NCBI GenBank assembly: GCA_028565635.1 | Contig: JAOXYB010010012.1 | Span: 833 to 19,941 of the forward strand | Reading direction: 5' to 3' | Length of the DNA: 19,109 nt | DNA from: Phoronis ovalis | Taxonomy: Eukaryota > Phoronida > Phoronidae | The notes under the pieces: model-generated | Seen by the model: the letters and a program-made list of their open reading frames with translations, nothing else | Told to the model about the DNA's origin: nothing | Database searches by the model: none | Translations under genes and position numbers: made by a program | In this document: piece after piece, positions 1 through 9,336 of the stretch | Layout: each line of letters starts with the position of its first letter | How positions within the stretch are numbered: position 1 is the first letter of the stretch

Positions 1-120
1 TATATGCTAAGATATATTGTATCTTTTATGAAGTCACTATATGCTAAGATATATTGTATCTTTTATGAAGTCACTATATGCTAAGATATATTGTATCTTT
101 TATGAAGTCACTATGTGCTA
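1..120. repeat. 37-bp perfect tandem repeat (3.2 copies, runs off the left edge)
   Basis: Copies occupy 1-37, 38-74 and 75-111 and are identical; a partial fourth copy (112-120) diverges by one base. The unit starts TATATGCTAAG and ends GAAGTCAC. It lies in the FREM2-like intron left of position 247. The array begins at the first base of the window, so its true copy number is unknown. The short ORFs through it are artefacts of the repeat, because 37 is not a multiple of three. Confidence 0.97.
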
Positions 121-246
121 CTTTACCAAAATAAAGAATTTTACTTATTATTGTTGTGTGTCATCGTCTTGTCTTAGAAACAATTTATTTATATGTATTG
201 TTTTCACGGTTTGTGTCGTTAATTTTACGTGTGCTCTTTGTTTTAG

Positions 247-396
247 AACCAGCATTTTATTTTGGATCGTCAGAATATGTTGTGGATGAAAATGATAAGT
301 TTGTGGAAGTTAAGGTGTGGAGAACAGGCACCGATTTATCTAAGGCTTCCAGTGTTACTGTTCGCTCTCGTCGTACCAATCCAGTATCTGCTGAAT
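247..396 (+). CDS. FREM2: FREM2-like exon 1 of window: first half of Calx-beta A
   Basis: The acceptor is ctttgttttag at the left and the donor is gtgagc at the right. The exon begins and ends in phase 1. It encodes the start of a Calx-beta domain, [13 protein letters not shown] followed by [18 protein letters not shown], the usual strand pattern of the fold in this family. The preceding exon lies outside the window. Confidence 0.88.
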
Positions 397-3300
397 GTGA
401 GCTTATTTATCGTTAAGATTTGCATTTATGGCACCCTACATTGATTAACATATGAAGGCAATGCCTGTCACAATGCTGGCTGAATTCAGCAATGAGTTAA
501 GAATTAAATTCCAGATTGGTATATTTCGTTGAAATCCATTACTTCATAAATTTTGAATCAAAATGCTGCATATTAAAAGTTTGGAGAAAGTACCAAATGA
601 AACAATTAAAGCAGAAATAAGTTTTTTTTGTGTCTCGATAAAATTGTTAGCCCATCTATTTGTCATTTTTTATTAAAATTAATTTGCCATTTTTCGATAG
701 TTTAATTTGATATAATTTTGGCAAGTTTTATCCTTCTTGGTATGTTTACACACAGACAATATTCGGTAAGTAATTGAGACATTTTGTGCTTGCTTTACTT
801 TTTGTCTCCATATTTAGAGAGTATAATCACACTTTTGTTACTAATAAAATGCTCCCAAATTTTCAAGTTTAAAAACAATTTTGATGTTCTCTTCCTGTAG
901 CTGGATTAGACTACGTCGCCATTAACAAGATTGTCAATTTTGCTCCTGGAGTCACGATGCAGGATGTCCGTGTCACCATCCTAGATGATCTAGGTCAGCC
1001 TCGTCTGGAAGGAGAGGAAATGTTTACGCTTGTGTTACGTATGCCTATGAATGGCATGCTGGGTGAACCAAGCAGAACACTGGTTATCATCAATGACACT
1101 ATGACGGATTGTAAGTATTTTTAAGTTCACTGCTACAACTGAGTAGTTATGTACTAAAAACTAGGATGTTTCTTACCATTACAAGTAATTCATTTTATGG
1201 AAAAAATACCATTAAAAGATTAAAGTCTTCAAATCATGTGTACATGAAATAGTTTGTGAACTGCACGAATTATGGAAGACATTATTAACAATTTATTTGT
1301 GACATTTTTAGTACCAAAATATGAATTCAAAGATCCAATGTATATGGGTTTTGAAAATGATGGCCAAGTTGTGACTTATATCCGAAGAACAGGAGACCTC
1401 AGTCATGTTTCTTCAGTACGTTGTTACACTCGCCAGGGCACTGCTCAGGTTATGATGGACTTTGATGAGAGACCTAACACGGATGCTTCTATAGTAGAGT
1501 TCTACCCAGGTAATTTTTGTGTATATGTGTAACGTTGTTTACTTGAAAGCATATAAATGTTTATAGCATGTTCTGTGTGTTTTTCTTCCTCTGCTTGTTT
1601 GTAATCAGTAGTAGTAATGGAGGCTGAAACAAGAATTGCCTAGGTTAATTAGGCTCAGGATACAAATACTGCTATGGTACTTTAATGCAGTGAATCCTTC
1701 GGCAAAGATGACTGTAACTTAGCAAAACAAAATTTTCGGCTGTGATTAAATTTGTGATATCTTATGAATATTTTTAAATGGGAAATGTGTATTTTATCTA
1801 ATCAAACTATATGTGACTGAGTTTTCATGTCTACTTAAACGTTTCAGGTGAACACGAAAAACAGTGTATTGTACTCTTAATGGACGATAACATACATGAA
1901 GATGATGAAGAATTTAGATTGGTTCTTGGTTCTCCAAGCAGCCCAATACCTGGAGGTGGTATGATTGGTCATCAGAATTCTACAGTCATTAAACTTAAAG
2001 ATAAGGGAGACAGTAAGTCCTATTTTGAATTTGGTTAATTTGAAACTTTATGCTTAACTGAGATATTTGTGGTAGCCGTGGCAATACACAAATAACTGTT
2101 GTTCAGTGACATAACACAGCCTAAGTTTATTTTGTGGACAATACTGATAGTATAAACTTAACATGGCTGGTATAAAAAAAATATCATGAATTTGCTGTAT
2201 ATGGGTTATGATATTGTGTTGTACGATATTTTGTATATTATTGTGATTTACGTGTTAAATCATATTAATAGCATTTCAGTGCAGTCAATTTTTACAAATT
2301 GTTGCTTTTGTAGGACCAATCATCAAGTTTGCTGAGACTAGATTCACGGTACAAGAACCTATGGTACCTGGTGATGTAGCTATAGTTAAGATACCAGTCA
2401 TAAGAATGGGAGATCTAACTAAAACATCTATTGTGAGAGTACACACTAAAGATGGCTCTGCTAAAGCTGGTACTGACTACAATGGATTCTCAAAAGGTAG
2501 GTTACTTGATTTTGTAGTACACCGTTATGTTGTCACAAAAGGAAAGTATATTATTGCGTGTTTGTAAGGTGTACAATAGATAATTACGAGAGTGATAGCG
2601 CAATGTCAACATACTCCAAAGCTACACTATTAGACTTCACATTTTCCTCAAGGGTGGATAACTTGGTACCTGTACTACCTTTTCATATATACAGCGTTTT
2701 GAGTAACTTTACTTAAACATACATTTGATATGCAACAGTGGAAAAATCTAGATGTAGGTGCCATCATCCTGTTATAGAATGTCATTCAGCATAAAATATC
2801 TATGGTAAATTCTACAGGATCAACTCCAATATGGTGCAAAATTTACAACACAGGCCAACACAGGCTAATCTCTGCAGTCCCTGGTTTATTACTAGTTCTT
2901 ATATACTTAGTATAATAAATACTGTCTTGATAGAAATTTATAAGATTTACTCCTCTTATAAAAATGAACCCACTGAATGCTGAATTCAATTTTCAAAAGT
3001 AGCTTAAAAACTGTGAAGATTTTGTTATGAATAAGACCACATAATACTTTCACGTGTTTCATGCTATTTACAGAGCTGGACTTTGGTTTTAACATTTCTC
3101 GCATTGATGTTGAAGTAGAAGTACTATATGATGGAGAAAGAGAGATGAGAGAAGTGTTTACCTTGTTGCTTAGAATGGACAGAAACATGATTGCTGAAAT
3201 ACAGGTAAACTTCAATTCATTTGCAAGCTTCCCGCAACCGAACGATAAAATGTAGTAGCAATTTTTGCCAGAAAAGTGATTGTTAGTAAGATTGTTTCCA

Positions 3301-6300
3301 GTTAGAGTATATTCAGTTGTATGAAATGTAACTGACACAATTTTACATTAAAAATATATACAAAAAAAGTATTCAATGTGTATTGACTTATTGCTATGAA
3401 TATTTTACATGCAGATGAAAAAGGCAACTGTGTACATAGAAGAAATGAACAAGCTAGCTGACGTTACATTTCCATCTCCTGCTGTGGTAGTCTCACTGAA
3501 AGATTATGATCGTGCTGAAAATCCTGGTCTCCCGATGCCTGGTTATCCCGTAGTCTGCATTACAGTAAGTAAAAAAATGGGTGCATTGAGACTTCAAGAA
3601 AAAATTATACGGGGCAAAAAAGGCACTTTTCCCTCCACCACTTATAAATCAAAATAAATTACAGTACCCGCTGAATGATTAACTAGAAACCAAAAAAAAT
3701 TACACTTCAATTATTAGGTTAGAATTTTTATGTGAAAAGATGTTTCAAAAAAGTACATTCATTTGAATAAATTTGATTTTCTGATGTGTCGACTTAAACA
3801 TATGCAGCTTTGAATTCTATAAAAACTAATTTGTTTTTTTTTTATTTTCAGCCTTGTAACCCTAAGCATCCAGACTATGCTGTGACGGGACCCATTTGCT
3901 CGACAGAAGGCATAAACGATACACTGACTCGTTTCCGCTGGCGGGTATCTGCACCAACTGGTTTTGATGGCGTTACCAGTGAATTGAGAGATGTTGCTTC
4001 AGTCACCTTCTTTACCAGTCCATATAAAATAACACTAGACAGCATTTACTTCGGAGCTGGTATGGCAATATCACATATTTCTGAGCACTGGTCAAAATAA
4101 GCATTATTTTTGTAGAAATTCATAGGAGTGTTCTACTTACAGTGTTAAAAGAATGGTTGGTAATCTGCTGCCTTTTAGACCATGTGATTACAAAACCAGG
4201 GTACATATCAAAGTGATTTTGCATGCGTCCTAGGTTCTTTTTGGATAGTTGGAGAAGGACGATAAATGCATATGCTGCAATACCAAACAAAGTATATACC
4301 AGTGGTGACTCTTTTTTTACACAAAGCTGTATTCAGTTATGAAAATTTCTTCCTCCCTCAGGTAGTAGAATTCAGTGTGCTGCTCGTGCTGTTAATGAGA
4401 ATGGTCATATCGGCTTAGAAACACTTAGTAATATTGCGTCAGTATCTAAAGATGGTGGAATCTGTATGCCCCGAGTTATGGGTTCACTTGGTGCAGAACC
4501 ATTCACAGCTAAAATGAAGTACACAGGTATTACATTTTGATTAAAAATAACAAATACTTAACATAAGTGCTGACAGTCTTTTAATTATAATAATTCCAAC
4601 AAAAAAACGAAATCACTAAAAGTGCAAAATTCACATTTTTTTGCATTTAAAAGCAATATCTTCAAGTGTTATTTGTGGCACAAGTACTGTGCCCATAAAG
4701 TAATATGTAATCGTTTTTAAGAAATGTATTCTTTATACAAGTGCATTTTCTACTTTAATGGTGTATATCTCTATATAATTGTAGGACCAGGTGATCCTGA
4801 CCATCCTAACATGGTGCGAATAGCTGTAACGGTCCCTCATCGTGATGGTATGTTGCCCGTCATCTCAACACGACAGCTATCAAACTTTGAACTCATTCTC
4901 AGCCCTGATGGATTGCGCCTTGGTCAACACAAATGTTCTAATTTATTGGATTTTGAAGAAATTCCTACTAGAGCAGGTTTTATTACTGACCAAATAAGAA
5001 ACCCAAATATAATTGGGCAAGTGGAGCCATATCAGTACAGTCCTGACCTAAGAAGTGATAAAACCCTGAGATTTTACAGGTACAGTATACTCTGTAGATT
5101 AGGTAAACACTTGCAGTCCTATAAAATAAAAAATCAGACTTAAATGTAACCAGTTTTATTGACAACCTGGTTATAAAAGTTTGTTGTTTAGAAGTCAGTT
5201 AAGACAACTGCTAGTTATGATATGCTAGTGTGCAATGAGAAATGCATTGTCATTTCTGTACAACAATTATTTTAAGACAAATTTTATTTTACACTTCTCG
5301 ATCCTTGATGAGAAGATTTATGTGAAATTACTTTCAGTAAAAAACATGATTTTATCCCTAATACATGTTATGTAATATAAGGCATTATGTTGTAAATCCT
5401 GACTTTGACTTTTATATATGTTTTAGGAACCTTGACTTAGAATCTTGCATGTGGGAGTTTGTATCATACTATGACATGTCAGAACTGGTCACTGAGTGCG
5501 GAGGAAATATTGGAACAGATGGACAGGTATAGTAACATTTTATTTTAAAGGAGGGAACAGACCCATTTTCACAAGTAACAATGGTGTGTTCATCAAGTTA
5601 CTTTCAACAAATCATGCTCTGTAGAAGCTTGTTGCATGTATTACAAAGTAGAGTAACATAATATATTTTTTTTGTGATAACTTTGAGGAATGTTGGTGGC
5701 TTGCATGGAAATTAAATGTGTGCTAAAATTTAAGATTTTTAGAAAATATTGACCTGTGTTGAAAATGAGTATTGGAAGAAGTTTGTGTATTGTTAAACTT
5801 TTTTTGCAAGATCACCTTGCAATTGTTACCATGGCTTTTGAATTAGACTATTGATTTCCATATCAGATAACAAATTTTAAATAGGTTGCTATAGTATACC
5901 CACACTTAACCAAAAAATGGGCTGTTTAAATACGTGTTGATATGGTTTTTTCAAAGGTTCGAGATATGAAGCAGTCCTATGTTTCCGTGACTATACCTCT
6001 GTACGTCTCGTATGTTTTCCATTCCCCTGTGGCACTAGGTGGCTGGCAGAATAATGATCTTAGCTCACAACTACGCCTTATGTTTGTATATGATACTGCA
6101 ATTTTATGGCAAAATGGAATAGGTTCAGAGGATAACCAGGAACTACAAGGTAATATGCTGTCACTATTAATTTCTAAAGTCCAGCCAACTTAGTTAATCC
6201 TCTAAACTTAGTTCATAATAATACAGAAAATTTTAATTTTAATATTTCCTTTTGATATTTCCAATTAATTTGATACACTAATTATTTCAAAGTATTTTAG

Positions 6301-9300
6301 CACATGAGTATAAATTAAAATTCCCATAGTGTATAAAATCATCAAATGTTGTACTGGTACATTTCTATTGTAATTGTGATCCTTCTTCATTTAGGTTATT
6401 TGTATCCAACTAGTATGCGAATGAATGAAGATGGTAGACTGGTGGTGGACTTTAGAACCGAGGCTAGATTTAGAGGATTATTTGTGCCATCACATCAAGG
6501 TAGTTTTATGTTTTTTTTCCCCCGAGTACATAAATCACTGGTGGCCTGCCTACAATATTTAATGAAATTTCTTTACAAACTGGGTTAGAATTTATTACAA
6601 GACTCATCATCATTTCTACAGTTCAGTGTTGCTAGCGTTGAACCTTGTGAGAGAAAAAACAGTGAATGGGATGGATGGGACAGTCTCTTGTAAAATCCTG
6701 AGTCAGAGAGGGGAATTTACTTTTCTAATACTAACACAAATGAATACCCATTTTGTAATTGAAAAGTTTTGTTATGCATTGATTTTATCCATAAAAGCAA
6801 AGAAAGTGTATAGTGAAAAAAATCCATTCTTGTTGTAGGATCATCGTTGACCTCTATGGTGATGTCATCAGATCATCCCCAGTTGACCTTTACTTTAGAC
6901 TTATTACGCAGTGAGCCAACTTATGCTGAACCTGAGCAGTCATGGGAATTCAAGTCTGATTTTGCTGTAAGTACATCTGATATGCAAACCAAGTCTAGCT
7001 ATTTCTGCACCAGTAGAGAGTTTGCAACATCTTTAGATTTTATGCTTGTTGTTTTACCAACTAAGTGGAGTATAGCTGTAAGAAAGAGATTTTAAAAATT
7101 GCAATAATTAAAGTAATTTACTTAAATATGTTTTTATTTGCAATTTCTATCAGAACCTGTACTAGTGCCAGTGAAGTTTTTATATTCCTTCCTAGTGTCT
7201 AATCATTTTGTGCAGAATATAGGTTTTCTAATTTTTTTATGAATGATAAATAGTTTAATCAGGATCAGACTCACCCCAGTATGGCGGCTGTTTACTGGGG
7301 CATTGTATATGGTTATTGCTAAGAGGTTGCTACAAGCACTACCAGAAACTTTCGACATATAAGCTGAGTGGAAAAGCAATAACATGTCTGAAGTTTCTGG
7401 AAGTGCTCAGACCGCCATCCTGGAATTGCCTGAGTAAATACTCATGGTTTTGTGATGAGTCTGCTCTTAAATAAATGTTTTTGGTCTAAAATTTCATTTT
7501 TTGTTCCAATCTGCACGATTTGTCATTACTGTTGTAGAGCAAGAAGAAAAGTTGTCGCAGAATTTTAGTTTAGCACTGCAGAATTCTACAGGGATTGATA
7601 CTTGTCTTCAAAACCTGTTAATACTATCATGTTGTACATCAATGCATACATGTGATTTTATGTGGGAATTGTTAAGATGTGAGTTGAATATAACTAACGC
7701 TGTTTTTACAGATTCGTGACTACTCTGGAGATTATCAAATCAAGCTCATTCCATGTACTGTCCCTGTTGACACCCAATATTCGCTACCTGTCCAGTGTAA
7801 CCCTCGTGAACCTATGACATTTGATCTACAAATACGTTTCCAACAAGTTAGTGATCCTGTACCAGCAGAATTTAGTCTTAACACTCAATTTCATCTGTTG
7901 AGGAAACGCTCCTTGTGGATATCCGATGGCTCCATGGGATTTGGAGAAGGATCCGATTCATCATTTGGACCAGAAGATAACATCTATGGAAGAATAATGG
8001 TGGATCCAGTACAAAGTTTGGGACAGTCGTATAAATTAACAATTGAAAAAATTTTCTTGTGTACGGGAAAGGATGGGTATATTCCAAAGTATAATCCTGA
8101 GAACCAAGAATATGGATGTGTTACAGAATCACCAAATTTGCTACATTCATTTAAGATCCTTGTAAGTTTATCATTATGACTGCTTTCCTTCTAGCAGTTG
8201 AGTAGAATATAATGTTTAAAGATGTATTCAAATTTTTCAAGCCAAATTTAAGAAACACTTAAATCTTGAGATGTACCTAAAGCTCCTGCATTTAAAATAT
8301 ATTCTATTCATATGTTGTGATGATTGAAGATGTGCAGACTAGCAAATTCACACAAAATATAAGCAGATGTGAAATTTTCCTTTTGCATGCTCACTTGTAG
8401 GACACCAAGGCAATAATTACAATATCTTCCTGTTTCAGGATCGTGGTGCTCCTAATACTGTGACTAATAATTTCCGTGACATGGCGTTCACTGCTAAACT
8501 AGCCATTGATGATCCAACTGCTCAACAACTCATAAACCAGCCTGGTAATGATGGCTTCAGAGTAGAAGCTAAACCTTTATTCCAGGTAAAACATCCAAAC
8601 ACTGTAAATTTAAAAAGGTCAGATATAATGATGTGACATTTGTTAAAAATGCAAACTCTTAATTAGTAAAATGAGTACTTTGTTGTAGATATTCAGCAGT
8701 AAATTCACAAGATATATCTATATATAAACACCAAGTATGCAGGTGGGTTTTGGGAAAAAGCACACATCTTATTAGATTTCTTTTTTTCATATTCAGGTGG
8801 ACTCAGGAAGACAATGGTTTTTACATGCCATTTATGCTGTTCGTTCACAAGACAGCTCTCGTGTGAGACGCAGTGAAGAAAGACATACCATAGTTACCAC
8901 AGGCCACTTAGTTTATGACACATTACGTGATCTTGGTATGGAAAAAAATATTCGAAAAAGGCGCGACATAGCTGAAACACGTGGAATAGGAGATAATGGA
9001 CAGGGAACAAATATGGCTGTTATCCGACTAGATTACGATTTAAAACCAATTGAGGATAATATACCAACTGAAAGAATTGGTGTGTACGAAGTAGGTGATA
9101 CTGATAGCGAGAATTCCACACCAATTTTGCCAATATTATTGGGAATAGGTGCGATTCTAATTGTTGCACTAGTTGTGGTGTTAGTACTGCTGTGGAGAAG
9201 AAAACGGAAAGATGCTGTTGGAAAAGCAACTTTTACACCTAATAATTATAATGGTACTTGTACGGTGCCTTCTGCTAATGGGAACAGCCGTGTAGTTTTG

Positions 9301-9336
9301 GTCAATAATAGCACAGCAAATAATTCAGAGGTATGA
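247..9336 (+). CDS. FREM2: FREM2-like extracellular matrix protein, C-terminal 17 exons (5' partial)
   Basis: In vertebrates this family (FRAS1, FREM1-3) forms an epithelial basement-membrane complex that anchors epithelium to mesenchyme. Exons read here: 247-396, 901-1110, 1312-1509, 1848-2012, 2314-2496, 3074-3204, 3415-3564, 3852-4059, 4362-4526, 4785-5079, 5427-5526, 5957-6149, 6395-6499, 6839-6966, 7712-8161, 8439-8585, 8797-9336. All junctions are GT-AG and the frame stays open to the TGA at 9334-9336, giving about 1,172 residues. The order is three Calx-beta domains (about 1-120, 121-241, 242-385), the family's conserved ectodomain (about 386-1100), a transmembrane helix (1103-1126) and a 46-residue tail ending NSEV. 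FREM2 is preferred over FRAS1 or FREM1 because the stretches around [15 protein letters not shown] and [14 protein letters not shown], and the SEV terminus, match FREM2 as I remember it; that is recall, not alignment. The first exon starts with two bases of a split codon, so the gene continues to the left. Confidence 0.93.
397..900 (+). other. FREM2-like intron, no recognisable element
   Basis: This 504-bp AT-rich intron interrupts Calx-beta A. I saw homopolymer T/A runs but no repeat, RNA gene or conserved reading frame. Confidence 0.75.
901..1110 (+). CDS. FREM2: FREM2-like exon 2: second half of Calx-beta A
   Basis: The acceptor is cttcctgtag and the donor is gtaagt, phase 1 at both ends. 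It encodes [16 protein letters not shown], then VRVTILDD and [12 protein letters not shown], the second half of the Calx-beta fold with its acidic turn, and ends in [11 protein letters not shown], the typical closing strand. Confidence 0.92.
1312..1509 (+). CDS. FREM2: FREM2-like exon 3: first half of Calx-beta B
   Basis: The acceptor is acatttttag and the donor is gtaatt, phase 1 at both ends. It encodes [18 protein letters not shown] followed by [21 protein letters not shown], another Calx-beta start. An in-frame ATG at 1272 lies in the intron and is not a start. Confidence 0.92.
1848..2012 (+). CDS. FREM2: FREM2-like exon 4: second half of Calx-beta B
   Basis: The acceptor is acgtttcag and the donor is gtaagt, phase 1 at both ends. 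It encodes [20 protein letters not shown], the most acidic of the three Calx-beta turns here and therefore the best candidate for calcium binding, followed by the closing strand [11 protein letters not shown]. Confidence 0.92.
2314..2496 (+). CDS. FREM2: FREM2-like exon 5: first half of Calx-beta C
   Basis: The acceptor is gcttttgtag and the donor is gtaggt, phase 1 at both ends. It encodes [13 protein letters not shown], then [20 protein letters not shown] and GTDYNGFSK. The GTDY motif is a classic Calx-beta signature. The reading frame continues into the intron to 2567, but that extension is not coding. Confidence 0.93.
2497..3073 (+). other. FREM2-like intron, no recognisable element
   Basis: This 577-bp intron interrupts Calx-beta C after GFSK. 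An antisense ORF spans its right part and the next exon, but it has no protein-like composition and is a shadow. No repeats or RNA genes were seen. Other FREM2-like introns over 300 bp (4060-4361, 5080-5426, 5527-5956, 6500-6838) likewise show only AT-rich unique sequence. Confidence 0.7.
3074..3204 (+). CDS. FREM2: FREM2-like exon 6: middle of Calx-beta C
   Basis: The acceptor is ctatttacag and the donor is gtaaac. The exon starts in phase 1 and ends in phase 0. It completes [21 protein letters not shown] and encodes [14 protein letters not shown]. The usual acidic turn is partly replaced here by Arg and Met, so calcium binding by this domain may be weakened (inference). Confidence 0.9.
3415..3564 (+). 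CDS. FREM2: FREM2-like exon 7: end of Calx-beta C and linker
   Basis: The acceptor is acatgcag and the donor is gtaagt, phase 0 at both ends, 50 codons. It begins [12 protein letters not shown], the last Calx-beta strand, and ends GYPVVCIT, which opens the conserved C-terminal ectodomain of the family. The acceptor has a short, weak pyrimidine tract. Confidence 0.88.
3852..4059 (+). CDS. FREM2: FREM2-like exon 8: conserved ectodomain
   Basis: The acceptor is ttattttcag and the donor is gtatgg; the exon goes from phase 0 to phase 1. It encodes [29 protein letters not shown] and [18 protein letters not shown], a block strongly conserved in FREM2. Confidence 0.93.
4362..4526 (+). CDS. FREM2: FREM2-like exon 9: conserved ectodomain
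   Basis: The acceptor is cctccctcag and the donor is gtatta, phase 1 at both ends. It encodes [14 protein letters not shown], then [20 protein letters not shown], matching the family's ectodomain order. The exon contains no ATG-initiated ORF of useful size and is recognised by homology and splice phase. Confidence 0.92.
4785..5079 (+). CDS. FREM2: FREM2-like exon 10: conserved ectodomain
   Basis: The acceptor is tataattgtag and the donor is gtacag; the exon goes from phase 1 to phase 2. It encodes [37 protein letters not shown] and PYQYS, all recognisable FREM2 landmarks. Arg619 is split across the junction with the next exon. Confidence 0.94.
5427..5526 (+). CDS. FREM2: FREM2-like exon 11: conserved ectodomain
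   Basis: The acceptor is atatgttttag and the donor is gtatag. The exon starts in phase 2 and ends in phase 0. It encodes [20 protein letters not shown] and [11 protein letters not shown], among the most conserved stretches of the family. Confidence 0.94.
5957..6149 (+). CDS. FREM2: FREM2-like exon 12: conserved ectodomain
   Basis: The acceptor is ttttttcaaag, an unusual AAG but well placed, and the donor is gtaata; the exon goes from phase 0 to phase 1. It encodes [26 protein letters not shown] and [17 protein letters not shown]. The preceding in-frame ATG at 5942 is intronic. Confidence 0.92.
6395..6499 (+). CDS. FREM2: FREM2-like exon 13: conserved ectodomain
   Basis: The acceptor is cttcatttag and the donor is gtagtt, phase 1 at both ends. 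It encodes [19 protein letters not shown], then [11 protein letters not shown], which continues directly into the next exon. Confidence 0.92.
6839..6966 (+). CDS. FREM2: FREM2-like exon 14: conserved ectodomain
   Basis: The acceptor is ttcttgttgtag and the donor is gtaagt; the exon goes from phase 1 to phase 0. It encodes [30 protein letters not shown] and WEFKSDFA, continuing the family block. The frame stays open to 7095 past the donor, but that part is intron. Confidence 0.92.
7274..7300. repeat. Short GC-rich hairpin
   Basis: CCCCAGTA (7274-7281) and TACTGGGG (7293-7300) form a perfect 8-bp stem with an 11-nt loop containing GGCGG. It is one of the few GC-rich spots in the introns and lies inside the MITE-like segment. 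Confidence 0.8.
7335..7407 (+). repeat. 73-nt inverted repeat / hairpin
   Basis: Arms 7335-7358 and 7384-7407 are 24 nt each and match as reverse complements at 21 of 24 positions. One of the three differences becomes a G-U pair in sense RNA. The loop is about 25 nt. The size is in the range of animal pre-microRNA hairpins, but I recognise no known microRNA. The hairpin may be only the core of the MITE-like element around it. Confidence 0.8.
7712..8161 (+). CDS. FREM2: FREM2-like exon 15: conserved ectodomain
   Basis: The acceptor is gtttttacag and the donor is gtaagt, phase 0 at both ends, 150 codons. It encodes [76 protein letters not shown] and YGCVTESP, an almost continuous match in order to FREM2. 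It is the longest internal exon in the window. Confidence 0.95.
8439..8585 (+). CDS. FREM2: FREM2-like exon 16: conserved ectodomain
   Basis: The acceptor is tcctgtttcag and the donor is gtaaaa, phase 0 at both ends, 49 codons. It encodes [24 protein letters not shown] and PLFQ, just upstream of the juxtamembrane segment. Confidence 0.93.
8797..9336 (+). CDS. FREM2: FREM2-like terminal exon: juxtamembrane region, TM helix, PDZ-ligand tail
   Basis: The acceptor is catattcag and the exon encodes 179 residues to the TGA at 9334-9336. It starts [19 protein letters not shown], completing the conserved ectodomain. Two paired-basic motifs follow: RVRR at 8860-8871 and RKRR at 8953-8964. A hydrophobic helix of about 24 residues is encoded at 9124-9195 and is followed by WRRKRK, a stop-transfer signal giving a type I orientation. 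An NST glycosylation sequon sits just before the helix. The 46-residue tail ends N-S-E-V, a class I PDZ ligand (Ser at -2, Val at 0). In vertebrates the FREM2/FRAS1 tails bind the PDZ protein GRIP1. Confidence 0.95.
   Translation: MDSGRQWFLHAIYAVRSQDSSRVRRSEERHTIVTTGHLVYDTLRDLGMEKNIRKRRDIAETRGIGDNGQGTNMAVIRLDYDLKPIEDNIPTERIGVYEVGDTDSENSTPILPILLGIGAILIVALVVVLVLLWRRKRKDAVGKATFTPNNYNGTCTVPSANGNSRVVLVNNSTANNSEV

Larger units (their letters stand above)
7255..7470. mobile_element. Candidate TTAA-bounded MITE-like palindromic element
   Basis: This 216-bp segment in the intron 6967-7711 is bounded by TTAA at both ends (7255-7258 and 7467-7470). Near the ends are inverted 11-mers, GATCAGACTCA at 7263-7273 and TGAGTCTGCTC at 7456-7466, with one mismatch. 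They sit at slightly different distances from the TTAA. Internal inverted matches include ATGGCGG (7281-7287) with CCGCCAT (7412-7418), and long arms at 7335-7358 and 7384-7407. It encodes no protein. A non-autonomous piggyBac-like element would fit the TTAA ends. TTAA is common in AT-rich DNA, so this remains a candidate. Confidence 0.4.

Noticed and set aside
41-289. Open reading frame through the left-edge tandem repeat
   Set aside because: It is generated by a 37-bp repeat that shifts frame in each copy, and it overlaps the true first exon in the wrong frame.
2907-3338. 143-codon antisense ORF
   Set aside because: It lies opposite a confirmed FREM2-like exon and its introns; low-complexity Ser/Lys-rich composition with no family likeness.
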